NCBI RefSeq assembly: GCF_002775205.1
Contig: NC_036460.1
Span: 28,501-92,500, forward strand
From: Xiphophorus maculatus
Taxonomy: Eukaryota > Chordata > Actinopteri > Cyprinodontiformes > Poeciliidae
Reading direction: 5' to 3'
Length of the DNA: 64,000 nt
The notes beneath the pieces were generated by a model, which saw nothing but the letters and a program-made list of their open reading frames with translations, was not told the DNA's origin and made no database searches. The position numbers and the translations under genes were made by a program. Below, one piece after another: positions 48,601 to 60,000 of the stretch. The stretch's first letter is position 1. Each line of letters starts with the position of its first letter.

Positions 48601-49926
48601 TGGCCCACATTGTCTCCTCCTCCTCAGACGGTCCAGCTGGACCATCAGGTGAGCCTCGGTCGGCTCACAGATCAGAGATGGAGACGCTGAGACGGAGCAG
48701 CATAAGCAGGCTGGGACCTGCTAACACTGGTTGAGGTTTTACTGGGAGGATTTTTTTTTTTTTCATTTTCACTAATTAGCAATTTTGCTAACTTTGAAAA
48801 AAGTTTAGCTCACATATCTTCCACTAAATTAATCTTTCCAGATAAATTATAAAGGTGAAATGCACGTTGAGGTGAATGAAGTTCGACATCTGTGCTGAAG
48901 TTTTGGTTATTGACTCTGAAGAATTCTTCAAGTAGTTAGACGTTTATATTCATGCTCTTATTTTGAAGTTTGTTTATGCAGCAATTTTGTTTCCACTCCT
49001 CTTTTTTTCAAGAGACTCTGTTAATCTGGCAGAAGTTATACAACAAACAATGAAAAATACAGAAGAATACAACACTAACATGAACAAACAACCAGGGATG
49101 TCAAATAAACAAATATGGAAAAATTCACATTTATGAATCGATGTGAGAGCGTAATCATGTTCTCACATCAACATGATGTGTTTAGCGTTAGCTTCCACTA
49201 AATACCATGATGATACAACGTGTTAGCGGAACTAATGTTTATGATTAGTGGTTTAAGGTTAGCACAGCTAGCTTTTAGCTAGTGGTGCCAACCACTGTGT
49301 TTTTTCTATTCATCTTAGAAACAAACCTTTAACTGAAGCGTGTCGTTAAGCTGCTGTTAAAATGCCGTCCCCACAGTGACACACGGTGGGGGAAGCGTCA
49401 TGCTGTGGGACAGGGAAGCTGTCTCATCTGTTCTCAGATTCCCAGAAACATTAAATTGTTTTAACCCCTCATACTTCATTTTCTTTGATCAATCAAGAAG
49501 TTGTGGGGTAGAAACGTCGCTGCAGATTCCTGCAACGCTCTGCTGACGCATTTGGAGCCATTTTACCTCCTTGCTAATGCTAGCTTTAGCTAAAGGACCT
49601 CAGAGTTTTAGTTCAGGCTCACGATGACTGATGTCAGCTATGAACTCCAAAAGACTCAGTTTGTTTTTTCGCTGAATTGTGCCGCATGTTCTCTACACAC
49701 CAAAGGATCTCAGAGTTTGAATCCAAAGAAAAACACTAGAGAGGCAGCGCATGTAAAATCATCATGTTATATTTATTACTCCTTCATCAAAAACAAACCT
49801 GGAGTGCTGCTTTGATTCTTTCAAGTTTGAGAAATCCTTATATCTCCATGGCAACCATTCAGCTGCAAAACACCTGGGTGGACACACACATACCCCCCCC
49901 CCCCCCACACACACACACACACACAT

Positions 49927-50013
<87 letters not shown>

Positions 50014-51608
50014 CAGGAAATGAAGGTAACATTTCATTTGATCTGATTGTACTACAGAATGGCGCTATGTGCCTGAAAAACACATAAAGAGCTTCAGGTG
50101 TGGATTAAGACTTTAGGAAATCACAGGAAAGTCTGGCTGCTTGATGTTGGATCAGAAGATCAGATGGTAGGAAGGAAAGGAAAGCTGCAATAAGATCTCC
50201 AGAATTTAAATGTGTAGCAGACTAGGAGAGGAAGCAGGTGAGGAAGCAGGTGAGGAAGCAGGAGAGGAAGCAGGAGAGGAAGTAGGTGAGGAAGTAGGAG
50301 AGGAAGCAGGTGAGGAAGCAGGAGAGGAAGCAGGAGAGGAAGCAGGTGAGGAAATAGGAGAGGAAGCAGGAGAGGAAGCAGGAGAGGAAGCAGGCGCGGG
50401 TCTGACCTGGTGTTTGTGTGTTTGTGTTGCAGAGCCGCAGCTGAAAGGCATCGTGACACGTCTCCACAGCGAGCAGGGCTTCTTCCTGCAGATGCTGCCC
50501 GATGGGACCATCAGCGGCTGCAAAGACGAGAACAGCGACTACAGTAAGCTTCAGGCTGCGACCTGCTGATCTGAAACACCGAGCCGCCCCGTTGGCTCGG
50601 AGCTGCAGATCACAGGAAGCTGATCTCCGGAATGTTTCCAGCCGCGTTCCTGCTGCAGATCAGAGCTGCTGCTGAAAACCAGATGAAAAGGAGGACATGG
50701 AGACGAAGAGGAGGAGGAGATGTTTTGGTTTTCTCTCAGATCATCTGAGTTAAATAAAGGAGGATTAGCAGCAGCATTGCCACAGGCCTCTTCCTCCTCA
50801 TCCTCCTCCTCATCCTCCTCACCCACACGCCAGCTCTCAGTCTCCCAGGATTAAATCACCTCCCATCACTCGGTCCCTCGCTCTTTTCTTCTGTTTCTCT
50901 GCATTTTTCAGCTGCAGGCGAGCGGCAGAAGCAGAGGCAGCGCATGTCTTATTTAACTCAACTACAGGATGGATGCATTCCTGTCTCTGAACGTGTTTCT
51001 GTCTCTGAGCGTGTTTTTGTCTCGTCCTGCAGCTCTGTTCAACCTGATCCCGGTGGGGCTGAGGGTGGTGGCCATCCAGGGCGTGAAGGCCGCCCTCTAT
51101 GTGGGCATGAACGCTGAGGGCTTCCTCTACACATCTGTAAGACTCTTCAACACTTTACATGTTTTCATTATGCTGGAAAAAATCAAACTAGGTAAAGTTT
51201 GATTTTACCTAGTTTGCAACATAATTGTTACATTTCTAAATTACACAGTCAAAAATTAACAATTTGAGTTATTTAGCCTAAAGTAAGAGGGGAAAATTGC
51301 TAATTTTTCAAAGGCATTCATTCATATTCATTCATTCATAATTGTTACAGTTTGAAAGTAAATACTTATGAAGCTAAATATTTTGTTAGCCAACTTGCTA
51401 AATATTTAACATCTTATATAAATATTTTTGCTAAACATTGAGTTAGTTGAGATTAATATAGAGCCTGAAATTGAATTTTTAGCTAGCTAGATAAATATTT
51501 AGATTCAAATTAAGTATTAAATTATTTAGCAAAATTTTAAGCTAAATATTCAGATGTCTAACTAAAGACTTACACTGCATCTAAATCTTTAGCTAAACAT
51601 TTAACATC

Positions 51609-51694
<86 letters not shown>

Positions 51695-54600
51695 TTCAGG
51701 TAGATATATATGCAACTAATTAATTAGCTAGCTAGCTAGCACACTACTTTGTGTTGGTCTGTCACATAAAGTCCTAATAAAATACATGGAATGAGACAAA
51801 ATGTGGAAGGGAAGTGTTCTGCTCTGATTGGCTCAACTGCTCACCACCTGTTATATCCTGAGGCCTCACACACACACACAGAAATTTGTGTTTCTACCCA
51901 TATTTATACTTTGTATTAATTTCCAATCATTTTAATAACTGCATTTATGCCAATCCCAAACAATTAACCTAATCCTGTAAATCAGTCTGTATTTCGATTT
52001 GGTCCTTTTAAGACCCAGTGACCTTCATGGCGACATAAACAAGTACACACACACACACACACCTGTTCTATGTGTGGAGGTTAAACTTGCTCAGCAGACT
52101 CACGTTTGGCTTCAGGTCACCATCAGATATTTGCAGAATGAGGTCAGCATTGCTGCCCTGCCCACTCCATGGGAGACAGACACAGATAAACTCTGCGCTA
52201 GACAAACAAATATTTAAAGTTAAGGTTTTACTTCAGGTACTAATCGTAGCATTTTAAAATAGTCTGTGTTTGTGGTTGCAGTTCAGCTTTAGAGGTATGT
52301 TGATCAAACTCTGACATACCGAGTACTACAGTACCGGAACGTGACACCAGGACTCATGTTAACCAGTAACTCTGTTACTAAAAATCCTCAAAACAAATTA
52401 TCTGCTTCAAGGCTTTGTTAAATTCACGGTAAGAAATGCTGTTAAACTATTCAGTGCACTGTAATGAATAGGTATTTGTCTTGCACCACAACAATGCTCT
52501 TGCTAACATTTCTGCTATTGATGCATTCAAGCTACTTGCTATTGTTAGCTATGAAGGGAAACAGAGGGTTAGTGTGGAGTACCAACTCTACAGCACCCAG
52601 AAAATAACAGAATCAGTCAAAAGTGTGAAAACGTTTGTGTTAATCTGTTATGTTACAGAGGTTTATTTTGGCTAATGTCTGATCACAGTAGCTAGCAGTG
52701 TTAGCTAACAGTGGAAGTTGTGTCAAATAAAGAAAAAATAACTATTATCATATATTATATTTGAATCTGATCATTTGTAAACTTAAAGAACAAACATTTG
52801 AAACTGAAAAACAATTTTGAAACAAAAAATTCCAAACTACTTTTGAAATTCGCTGGGTATTTTTCTTTTCAGATTATGTTTTTCAGTTTCAAAATTCTGG
52901 CCCTGTTTGGCTTGGCTGTAGAATCATAACTTACAGTATTGAGCCAAATTGGGACCATAAAGTTAGTTCAAAAGTTTGTTTTCTAAACTAAAAAAAATTA
53001 AAGAAACTTTTGAAACTGATCTGAAATTGAAAGGAACAATCTTTAATCTGAAAAATAAATTTGAACTTTCAGTTTCAAACATTATTTATGGGAAGAAAAA
53101 AAACTTTCTGGATCCTATTTAGTTCAATGTACTGAGCATGAATATTTTAAGTTTATAATAATTAGTTGGATTTTGTATAATTTAACCACTTTGTTACACA
53201 TGAGAGTTAAAACTGAAATGGAGGTTTGACTTGCTAATTAAATTAATAATTTACATAAATGTTCTTTTTTGTATCTTAATATATTTGTATTTGTCAGACC
53301 CAAAACCAGCAATGTTTGGATGACTTTTTGTTTAGTAGTTAAAATAAAAACAATTTTTTTGTGTGTCTCTGTCAGGATATTTTCACACCAGAGTGTAAAT
53401 TTAAGGAGTCTGTGTTTGAGAACTACTACGTCATCTACTCGTCCACCATGTACCGGCAGCACGAGTCGGGCCGGGCCTGGTTCCTGGGTCTGAACAAGGA
53501 CGGCATCATTATGAAGGGGAACCGAGTGAAGAAGACTAAACCCTGCTCACATTTCGTTCCCAGACCCATTGAAGGTGAGCAGACGTTTTCCTTTCTGAAG
53601 AAGTTTAGTCACCTTCCTTTCAGTCTCCTAGGATTCCCAGGTTACCGGTAAGCTTTAGCAACAGCTTCATTTGGTGTTAAGTTTAGTCCTGTCAGAGCCA
53701 GATTAGACGTTTTTAAATTCCAGCAAAGTGGGCGGAGCCAAGATATACTGATGAGCACCGATCAGTGTCCAGATCAGCGCAGAGGGGGTGTGGTCAGGAC
53801 AAGGGAAGCACTGCTGCCAACCTGACGACTTTGTTGCTATATTAAGCAACTTTTCAAACCCATCTAGTAACTTTTTCATCAAAAAAGTGACAAGCGACAA
53901 ATTTAGCAACTTTTTGATAAACACTCACCACCAGGGGGCGCTTGTCTGGGTGAGATGATTTCACACCTGAATGCAGCACTGTGTGATGTAAAAGCTGTAC
54001 TGGTTAACCAGTACACAAATTCAACTGCAGTAGCCACTGTTCAACCCAAAGAGGGCAGCACTAAGGTTATTATTGGCAAAATAATGCAGCAGTAGACAAA
54101 TTTATATGAAATGTCAAAACAGAAACAAAGATAGAACCTCAAATAGAACCTATTTAAACAGATTAACAGCAAAAAACTAACAAAAAAATTGGGGTTAAGT
54201 GAAACCCTTCACTCACACATTTATTGGATAGTATCTGTTTTCTAAGTAGGAGAAAATCAATTTTCAGTTTAAAATTCAGATTTCTTCATTTTTAGAAGGT
54301 GGAGACATTAACCTTTCCTATAAAGACACTGAAGAAGAATATCAACATACCTTCATCATTACTGTGAGCAAATCCTATTTGAGAATGTGTTTTATGAAGC
54401 CTTTCAGTCTTTATTTCCTGTTTTGAGTCTGGTTCTGTGTGAAAGCTGCTAAAGTTCAGATTGAGCTCAGGGTTTAGTCAGATGAGCTACAGGAGCTTCT
54501 TTGAGGTCAAGGTGAATCTCTAATGACGCAGCTGGAGCTTCAATAGGAAACATGAGGCTCCGTCTCTGCTTTCAGCTGTTCGTTGCTATCACCTTCTTCA

Positions 54601-55241
54601 TCCCTGTCCTCACCCTGCAGCTCTGCTGCATCACTGTTTCCCTCACCTGCAACCTCAGTTCAGGCTGAAGAACCTTCTGCTAGTGGTTTTATTGTTTTCC
54701 TTCAGATTAAGCAGCTCTATCTCATTCCAGCAGGTCATAAGCAACTGGACTGAGTTCTGGGATTTAACTGGATCAGCATCAGGAACAGTTGGTTCCACAC
54801 TGGTCCGATCATTTTATTGGCTGGTTTCTGCACCTGATAAAAGTTTGGTTTTCGTAGCTTTTTGACCAATTTACTTTTCAGATGGGAAAGATACAATCCC
54901 TGTATAAAGTCTGAAGGAATGTTAATTTTACAATTTTCCCAAGCTCATTGATATGAAAAAAGAAAACTTGTTTTCAGACATTATTTATACAATATAGTTC
55001 AATTCAGTTTATTTGTGCAGCGCAAATTCACAACAGATATCAAGGCACACTGCTGGGGTTGACATGTTGTTTTCTTGTCTCCTCTGCAGTTTGCATGTAC
55101 AAGGAGCCGTCTCTGCATGAGCTGGAGGAGAAGCTGCTGAAGTCATCGCGGAGCCCGACACTGAACAGCGGCCGCGCCAGGAGCCTGGACCGACCACAGC
55201 GGCGGTCCGCCAACTCCTCCACAGAGCGGGAGGCGTCATAG
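45469..55241 (+). CDS. fgf12: FGF12, fibroblast growth factor homologous factor (A isoform)
   Basis: Join of 45469-45667, 50433-50543, 51033-51136, 53376-53574 and 55090-55241: 765 bases, 254 residues plus TAG, all phases consistent. FGF12 lacks a secretion signal and acts inside cells, binding voltage-gated sodium channel C-terminal tails to shift inactivation. The A-type N terminus [19 protein letters not shown] is the segment that in this family drives long-term channel inactivation, followed by a basic KKRSSPSK region. [20 protein letters not shown] favours FGF12 over FGF11, 13 and 14. The beta-trefoil core begins [11 protein letters not shown] and includes [20 protein letters not shown] and [18 protein letters not shown]. 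The C-terminal tail after [15 protein letters not shown] diverges from mammals and is about 11 residues longer overall (human A isoform 243). Which teleost duplicate (a or b) is not determined. Confidence 0.95.
46510..46760 (-). repeat. Dispersed repeat family A, reverse partial copy
   Basis: AACGCAAAAGCACAATAACG, then AGACGCTAATGCTAAAGCAC, like the right-hand block of the other copies. Confidence 0.5.
48488..48535 (+). repeat. 12-bp tandem AAGGAAGCAGCT
   Basis: Four copies, similar in composition to the GAGGAAGCAGG array at 50.2 kb. Confidence 0.85.
48765..49300 (+). repeat. Dispersed repeat family A, forward copy
   Basis: TTCGACATCTGTGCTGAAGT, CATGCTCTTATTTTGAAG, TTAGCGTTAGCTTCCACTAA and TTAGCACAGCTAGCTTTTAG in the same order as the 43.7 kb copy. 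Confidence 0.65.
49881..50007 (+). repeat. Compound (CA)(C)(CA)(TA)n microsatellite
   Basis: A C14 run (49893-49906), a CA run, then about 39 TA units. Confidence 0.96.
50223..50397 (+). repeat. 12-bp purine minisatellite GAGGAAGCAGGW
   Basis: About 14 units ending 35 bases before the FGF12 exon 2 acceptor. Four units read CAGGTGAGG and one TAGGTGAGG, matching a 5' splice-site consensus. GAGGAAG resembles purine-rich splicing enhancers. Confidence 0.92.
50433..50543 (+). CDS. fgf12: FGF12 exon 2 (shared)
   Basis: Acceptor TTGTGTTGCAG. It encodes [18 protein letters not shown] and the segment to DENSDY, ending A|GTAAGC. This is the exon all first-exon variants would join. Confidence 0.95.
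50544..51032 (+). other. FGF12 intron 2
   Basis: 489 bases, with a (TCC)-rich stretch at about 50787-50820 and a T/C-rich GTTTCTGTCTCTGA duplication before the acceptor. Confidence 0.8.
51033..51136 (+). CDS. fgf12: FGF12 exon 3
   Basis: Acceptor CGTCCTGCAG. Encodes [20 protein letters not shown] through EGFLYTS. Donor GTAAGA. Confidence 0.95.
51184..51216 (+). other. Hairpin 48 bases after a donor
   Basis: CAAACTAGGTAAA and TTTACCTAGTTTG, 13 perfect base pairs with a 7-base loop. Confidence 0.75.
51240..51690 (+). repeat. Dispersed repeat family B followed by (TA)n
   Basis: AAATTGCTAATTTTTCAAAG then ATTCATTCATAATTGTTACA and many AAATATTTAGCTA-like words (to 51610), followed by about 39 TA units (51612-51690). 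Confidence 0.6.
53376..53574 (+). CDS. fgf12: FGF12 exon 4
   Basis: Acceptor TCTCTGTCAG. Encodes [18 protein letters not shown] through [18 protein letters not shown] and ends GAA G|GTGAGC. Confidence 0.95.
53575..55089 (+). other. FGF12 intron 4
   Basis: Holds a CTCF-like site (53928-53942) and, close to the acceptor (about 54998-55050), a piece resembling a common fish repeat (TTCAGTTTATTTGTGCAGCG). Confidence 0.7.
53928..53942 (+). promoter_or_regulatory. CTCF-like core motif
   Basis: Reads CCACCAGGGGGCGCT, 15 of 15 to the core consensus, plus orientation, inside FGF12 intron 4. Confidence 0.5.
55090..55241 (+). CDS. fgf12: FGF12 exon 5 (terminal)
   Basis: Acceptor CCTCTGCAG. Encodes [17 protein letters not shown] and a Ser/Arg-rich tail ending STEREAS, then TAG. 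The tail is unlike the mammalian GGKVVNQDST end. Confidence 0.9.
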
Positions 55242-57050
55242 CCTGCAGCGCCCCCACAGGAGGAGGAGGAAGAGGATGAGAACTCCCATTTTAACAATCC
55301 CTGTGTTCAGCAACTACAACCACACCGACCAACCGCCAAGACAACGATGACGAAGAAAACAATGTAAAAAGAAGATTTTAAAAATCCGGGAAAATTCTTC
55401 TTGCTTGTGATGAAATATTTTAACGAGCAAGGGCATGGGGGAGGGGCTTGCTTGGAAATGAAAAAAAAAATCAGGACGTTGATTGAGATTTACATTTTAT
55501 GCAAAAAGTCCTGCTGAAATAGTGCCAGGAGGCTAGCACACTTACTCCTCATCAACACATTGTAATCATCATCATTTCTGTCACAATGATGACGAAATAT
55601 CTGTGGAGTCGGGCAAGCGCTCCGAACTCTAAAGCTTTAAGTCATGTAGAAACTTCACTTCTCTTTGTTTTCTAATGAATGCTAAAACCTTCGCACTTCC
55701 CACACGCTGTGCTTCTTCTTCTTCTTCTTCTTCTTCTTCTTCTTCTTCTTCTTCTTCTCCGTGTTTTCTGTCGAATCAGACGGAGGAGGTTCTGTTTCAG
55801 GTGCCACAATTTGTTTAGTTTCTTTGTTTGAAAGGTCAGGGACTTGTTCTGGGTTTAGTCACAGACTGCCGATTCAAAGGTCTGGTGAGGTAATGGTACA
55901 CAGGAACTTCTTGGGTTGTCTGGACTGGACAATTTTTTCTAAACAGAGTCAGGAGAGGGCCATATTTTGCTGTCAAGATCTTCATATTTGTTCACTACAA
56001 ACTACACAAAGTCCACTTTTCTGCATGTTTCAGATTGTTCAGCACTGTTAGTGATTTTTCTGCTCCCACCCTGTACCGCTTAGTCTCTTTCTAGGAAAAC
56101 CATCTTCAAACACTTCAGAGTGTGGAGCTTTAACCTTTGAAACAACAACTTTAGTTTGCTTCTCGAAAGCGAAAAAGAAAGACAACAAAGCCAGGTGCTC
56201 TTGATGAAATTCATTTGAAGAAAAAAAAACATGCTAACAGATGTTAGTATGAACCAAAATTAACAACTTTCCCCTATTTTACCTTGTCTTGATAAATAAT
56301 GTGGTTAAATATTCTGTCAAACATTACTAAAATCACCATACAAGAAAACAGGTAAAACCATTTGTTAACATTTCTGTGTTTAAGTTTTTACCTGAGTGGA
56401 AATGCATTTTGTTGGTAGGGGGCACTTTCTGCATGTCAGTTGAAGTTAAAGGCAAAAAACTTAGTATGGAAACAAAGTTTTACCACAAACCTGAACCCTG
56501 AATTTGATGTCCAACTCACTGGGAAGAAGGTTTGGTTTGTGAGGACATCAGGTCCTGATAAAGCTGGTGACCAGACTGGGTCCTCATGGGGACATAAAAA
56601 CAAGAACACACACAACCAAACCTTTAGCTTTTCTGTCATCCTTATTACATGAAATTAATTTCCAGCTAAATGTTTGTCTAAATATAACCCAAAAACTTGG
56701 ACTTTAATACCACTGAGGTTATTGAGAATGTTGATGTTTAAGCCAGAAAAGCTCCCAATGAGGCAACAAAAATGAGTACACACACAGGTCTCTCTACAAA
56801 CTACATGAAGTAATGCAAAAATAACTCTATGTACAAGACAATTTTTTTCATTTCTCTGTCTGTGGAGAAGTAATTACATTTTTCAAAATAAAAGAAGTGT
56901 ATGTAAAGCTAGCTAAGGTCAATAAATGAAATACATTTTATTGAGCTTTGTTTAGATTACTTTAAGAATACCAGTCGACTATTTGCTACTTCTTTGGCCA
57001 GAAAGCGAACACTTCCCAAAATCAGAAATAAAATGCAAACATTTTGGCAT
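55242..57050 (+). other. fgf12: Probable FGF12 3' UTR
   Basis: Contains (CTT)n at 55711-55758. AATAAA-type signals occur at about 56886 and 57027-57032. The true end cannot be fixed. Confidence 0.4.
55711..55758 (+). repeat. (CTT)n microsatellite
   Basis: Sixteen uninterrupted units. Confidence 0.97.
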
Positions 57051-60000
57051 GCTTTGAAATGATGGTTTTCATAGGAATTATGCTTTGTGGAGAAAGTGCT
57101 GATGCTGGGAGTGACAGGTCAGGAGTGGGAGGAGTCTAAGTGTTCACACACATGTCCGAAGTACTGACACATTGTAGGAAGAGATTATTGCATGATGTAT
57201 TTCCTAAGAGCACAGCGGCGCCCCCGCAGCCGGGAGAATTTAAATGATTTATTAACTCACTAACAGCAGAGTTGTGTAACGGAAAACAGGCTCCACCCAC
57301 CTTGTGACCTCAAATATATGAAATACAATCAGAGTGCTATAACACGCTGAGCTCTTATTGGTCTGATTTTAAAGTAAAATATAATCCATAGGGTAAGGAA
57401 GGAAATTATTGACCAATTACATCTGTAAAGGAGGGAAGAGGGCAGTATTTTCTGATCCAACCAAAGGCAACCAGGTGATTTCAGGTTAAGCTGATAATCC
57501 ATAACTCCTGGTGGAATGTGTCATTTTTTGTTGTTTTAATTTAAATTTAAAAAAGATGAGAAATATCCAATATTGAAAGCTGGCAAAAAAGAAATTTTGT
57601 TTTATTAATTGATATCATTTTATTCAAAACATTTTGTAAGGATTAAATCTCTCTATTTTATTTTAATGTTAATATTTTCATTTTATATTGTTATACCAGT
57701 TTAGCCTAATATATTTCAAATTAAAATTTATTAATTTTTATTTTTCTCAAATATTAATTGTTTTTAAGTTTCATAGGATCTTAGCAATCTGTTTTTGACT
57801 CAGCAAAAAGTCATTTTTAATTTAATGTCTTTAGATGAAAACCAGAAGCATCTTAATGCTGTGTTGGTTTTTCTTGTTGCTTTCACAGCAGCAGATGGTC
57901 GAGTGTTTCTAACAAACTGTTAATGTTATGGTGTGTTAAAGAAACCTGGGATTTCTAAGCATCAGTCTGTTAGGTTAATTAGTTTCTCTAAATTGCTCTT
58001 AAGTATGCGTGTGTATGGCAGGCAGTTTTAGCATAAAATTTGTTTTGTCTAAATAACCTTACTTTCATGACTAAAAATGTGTTTTAATTTGAAATAATAC
58101 ATTTTGACTATACTGACTGATAATTTAAGATTTATGCATTTACATTCTGACTAGTAAGAGCATGAACCTTTTGAAATCTACAAGGAATTTCCTATTATTC
58201 TCTGCCAAACAATGCACTTAAAAATGGCTTTAAAGAGTAAAAGTACTGCTGTAACCCATTCTCAAGGTGAAAATGGAGTATTTTCAAAAAATATTTCATA
58301 GCTTTTTTCTTTGAAATTTTAAAATTCTATGTAGATCTGGGACATTTTGACTAGACAGAATAATTATTCAGGATATAGTCAGAAGGTTAATTCAAGATAT
58401 ATGAAATAGAAAAGTAATCTAGATTTAAAATGTGCCAGATATTTCAAATTTATTTGGAAAAGTATTAAGTATTAAATTACAGTTCTAGTTATCGCTAAGT
58501 AAGTTTTGCCGAGTTATTATTGCTTTCAAGATATCTGCAATGTAATATATTTCAAATTAAAATGTATTCATTAGTAGAAGATTATATGTCACCTATCCAA
58601 AAATACTTTTAAGATAACTTTATTTAGAATTATAGCCAGAACAAAAGGTGAAATTTTTCAAATTTGTGATTAGTTATTTAATATGTCTGTCAGTAATCAA
58701 CCTTGAATTGAAGCATCCAGTCAACTTTATGCTAAATCTGATGTCATTTAGTCATAATACAATTAGAGAGATCTTAATTTACTAATATGTGAATAATCTA
58801 TATAAATAAACCAATTTCAGACATCTAGAATAAGTGTGGTGAAGCTGATTTTATGTTAAAACGGCCTGCCGTAGTTGTGTTCATGGTTGACCTGTGTGTC
58901 CCTGCGGTGTAAATAGGTTCAGAAAATGGATGAATGCATTTATAGATGTTTTTATATGACTCAGTTTTTTTGGAGAGATTTATTAATGTAGTTTAACTAT
59001 AAAATGTATTGAAAAAAACCTAAAAGTTGTTTTTTCCCGGGTTTCTTTCCCCACCGTGCTGTGTTCAGGCGTCGTCCGGGCGTCGGCTGATGGGAGGCGG
59101 TGGCAGCAGATTCAACACTGCCTTTCTTCTGCGAACAGCACTGCCCTGAAACTGAAGCTACTTTACTGCAACGCCATCTGAATTTCATAAATCTGAATCA
59201 GGAAAATCGCTGACAGATCGGAGAAACGTTTACATTTTAACATCCAATAACCTCCATATTTGTTTAACTGTTGTGATGTTCAAGCAGCACTGCCCCCTGC
59301 TGTTGTTTTCTCCCTTTAACTCCTGACACCAACCAGGTTTCCTGAAAACAGGTCCAGATAGAAAAGCAGACATAGATAGAAAAAAACTGGGAGTAATCTT
59401 TTAATTTTCCGAGTTTTTTTCCTGTTTACGTCTTTACGATCTGCTGACCTGCAGCCAGAAACCTGACAAACTTCAGATGTTTGGTTTTTCAGCATTTTTA
59501 GGAAGCTTGCTTCCTCCCATCAGCCGAATCCGGGACAATAAATCTGTTTGCTGTTTGGATGTTCTGTTTGACCCCTGACCCTTATGATCACAGTTTGCGG
59601 GGTCAAGAATCCTCTGTCTGATTGGCTTCCTGAATCAAATTAAAAACAGACGAACTGATGGAGGGAAATGAATGAACCAATCACAACCCACCATTCTGCC
59701 TCTGAGAAAGTCTTCCACTTTGGGATTTTAATTGGACCGTGAGGATTGTAGAGACTGCTGACTTTTCCCAGAGCGCCGGGGAAATTTTAGCGTCTTTTTC
59801 TGCCACATCAGCTGCTTCAGACCAAACAGAAACGTGTCTTAAGTTGCTTTCTGCTCTGAAGCATCCGTGCCTTCAGGTGACTTCAAAACATCACGGCTCA
59901 GACTTTAATGTATGAAAGGCCAACAAGACATTATTATGGATGAACAATTTTTTTAAATTTTTATTAATTTGTTGTTCTGAGCTCATGTGTATAAGCTGGG

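Larger units (their letters stand above)
45668..50432 (+). other. FGF12 intron after exon 1A
   Basis: Contains a short TTAGGG tract (45820-45836), dispersed repeat A copies (46510-46760 and 48765-49300), a 12-bp tandem at 48488-48535, a C/CA/TA compound microsatellite (49881-50007) and a purine minisatellite next to exon 2. No coding sequence recognised. Confidence 0.7.
51137..53375 (+). other. FGF12 intron 3
   Basis: AT-rich. It holds a 13-bp hairpin, dispersed repeat B (51240-51610), a (TA)n array and otherwise nothing recognised. Confidence 0.75.
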
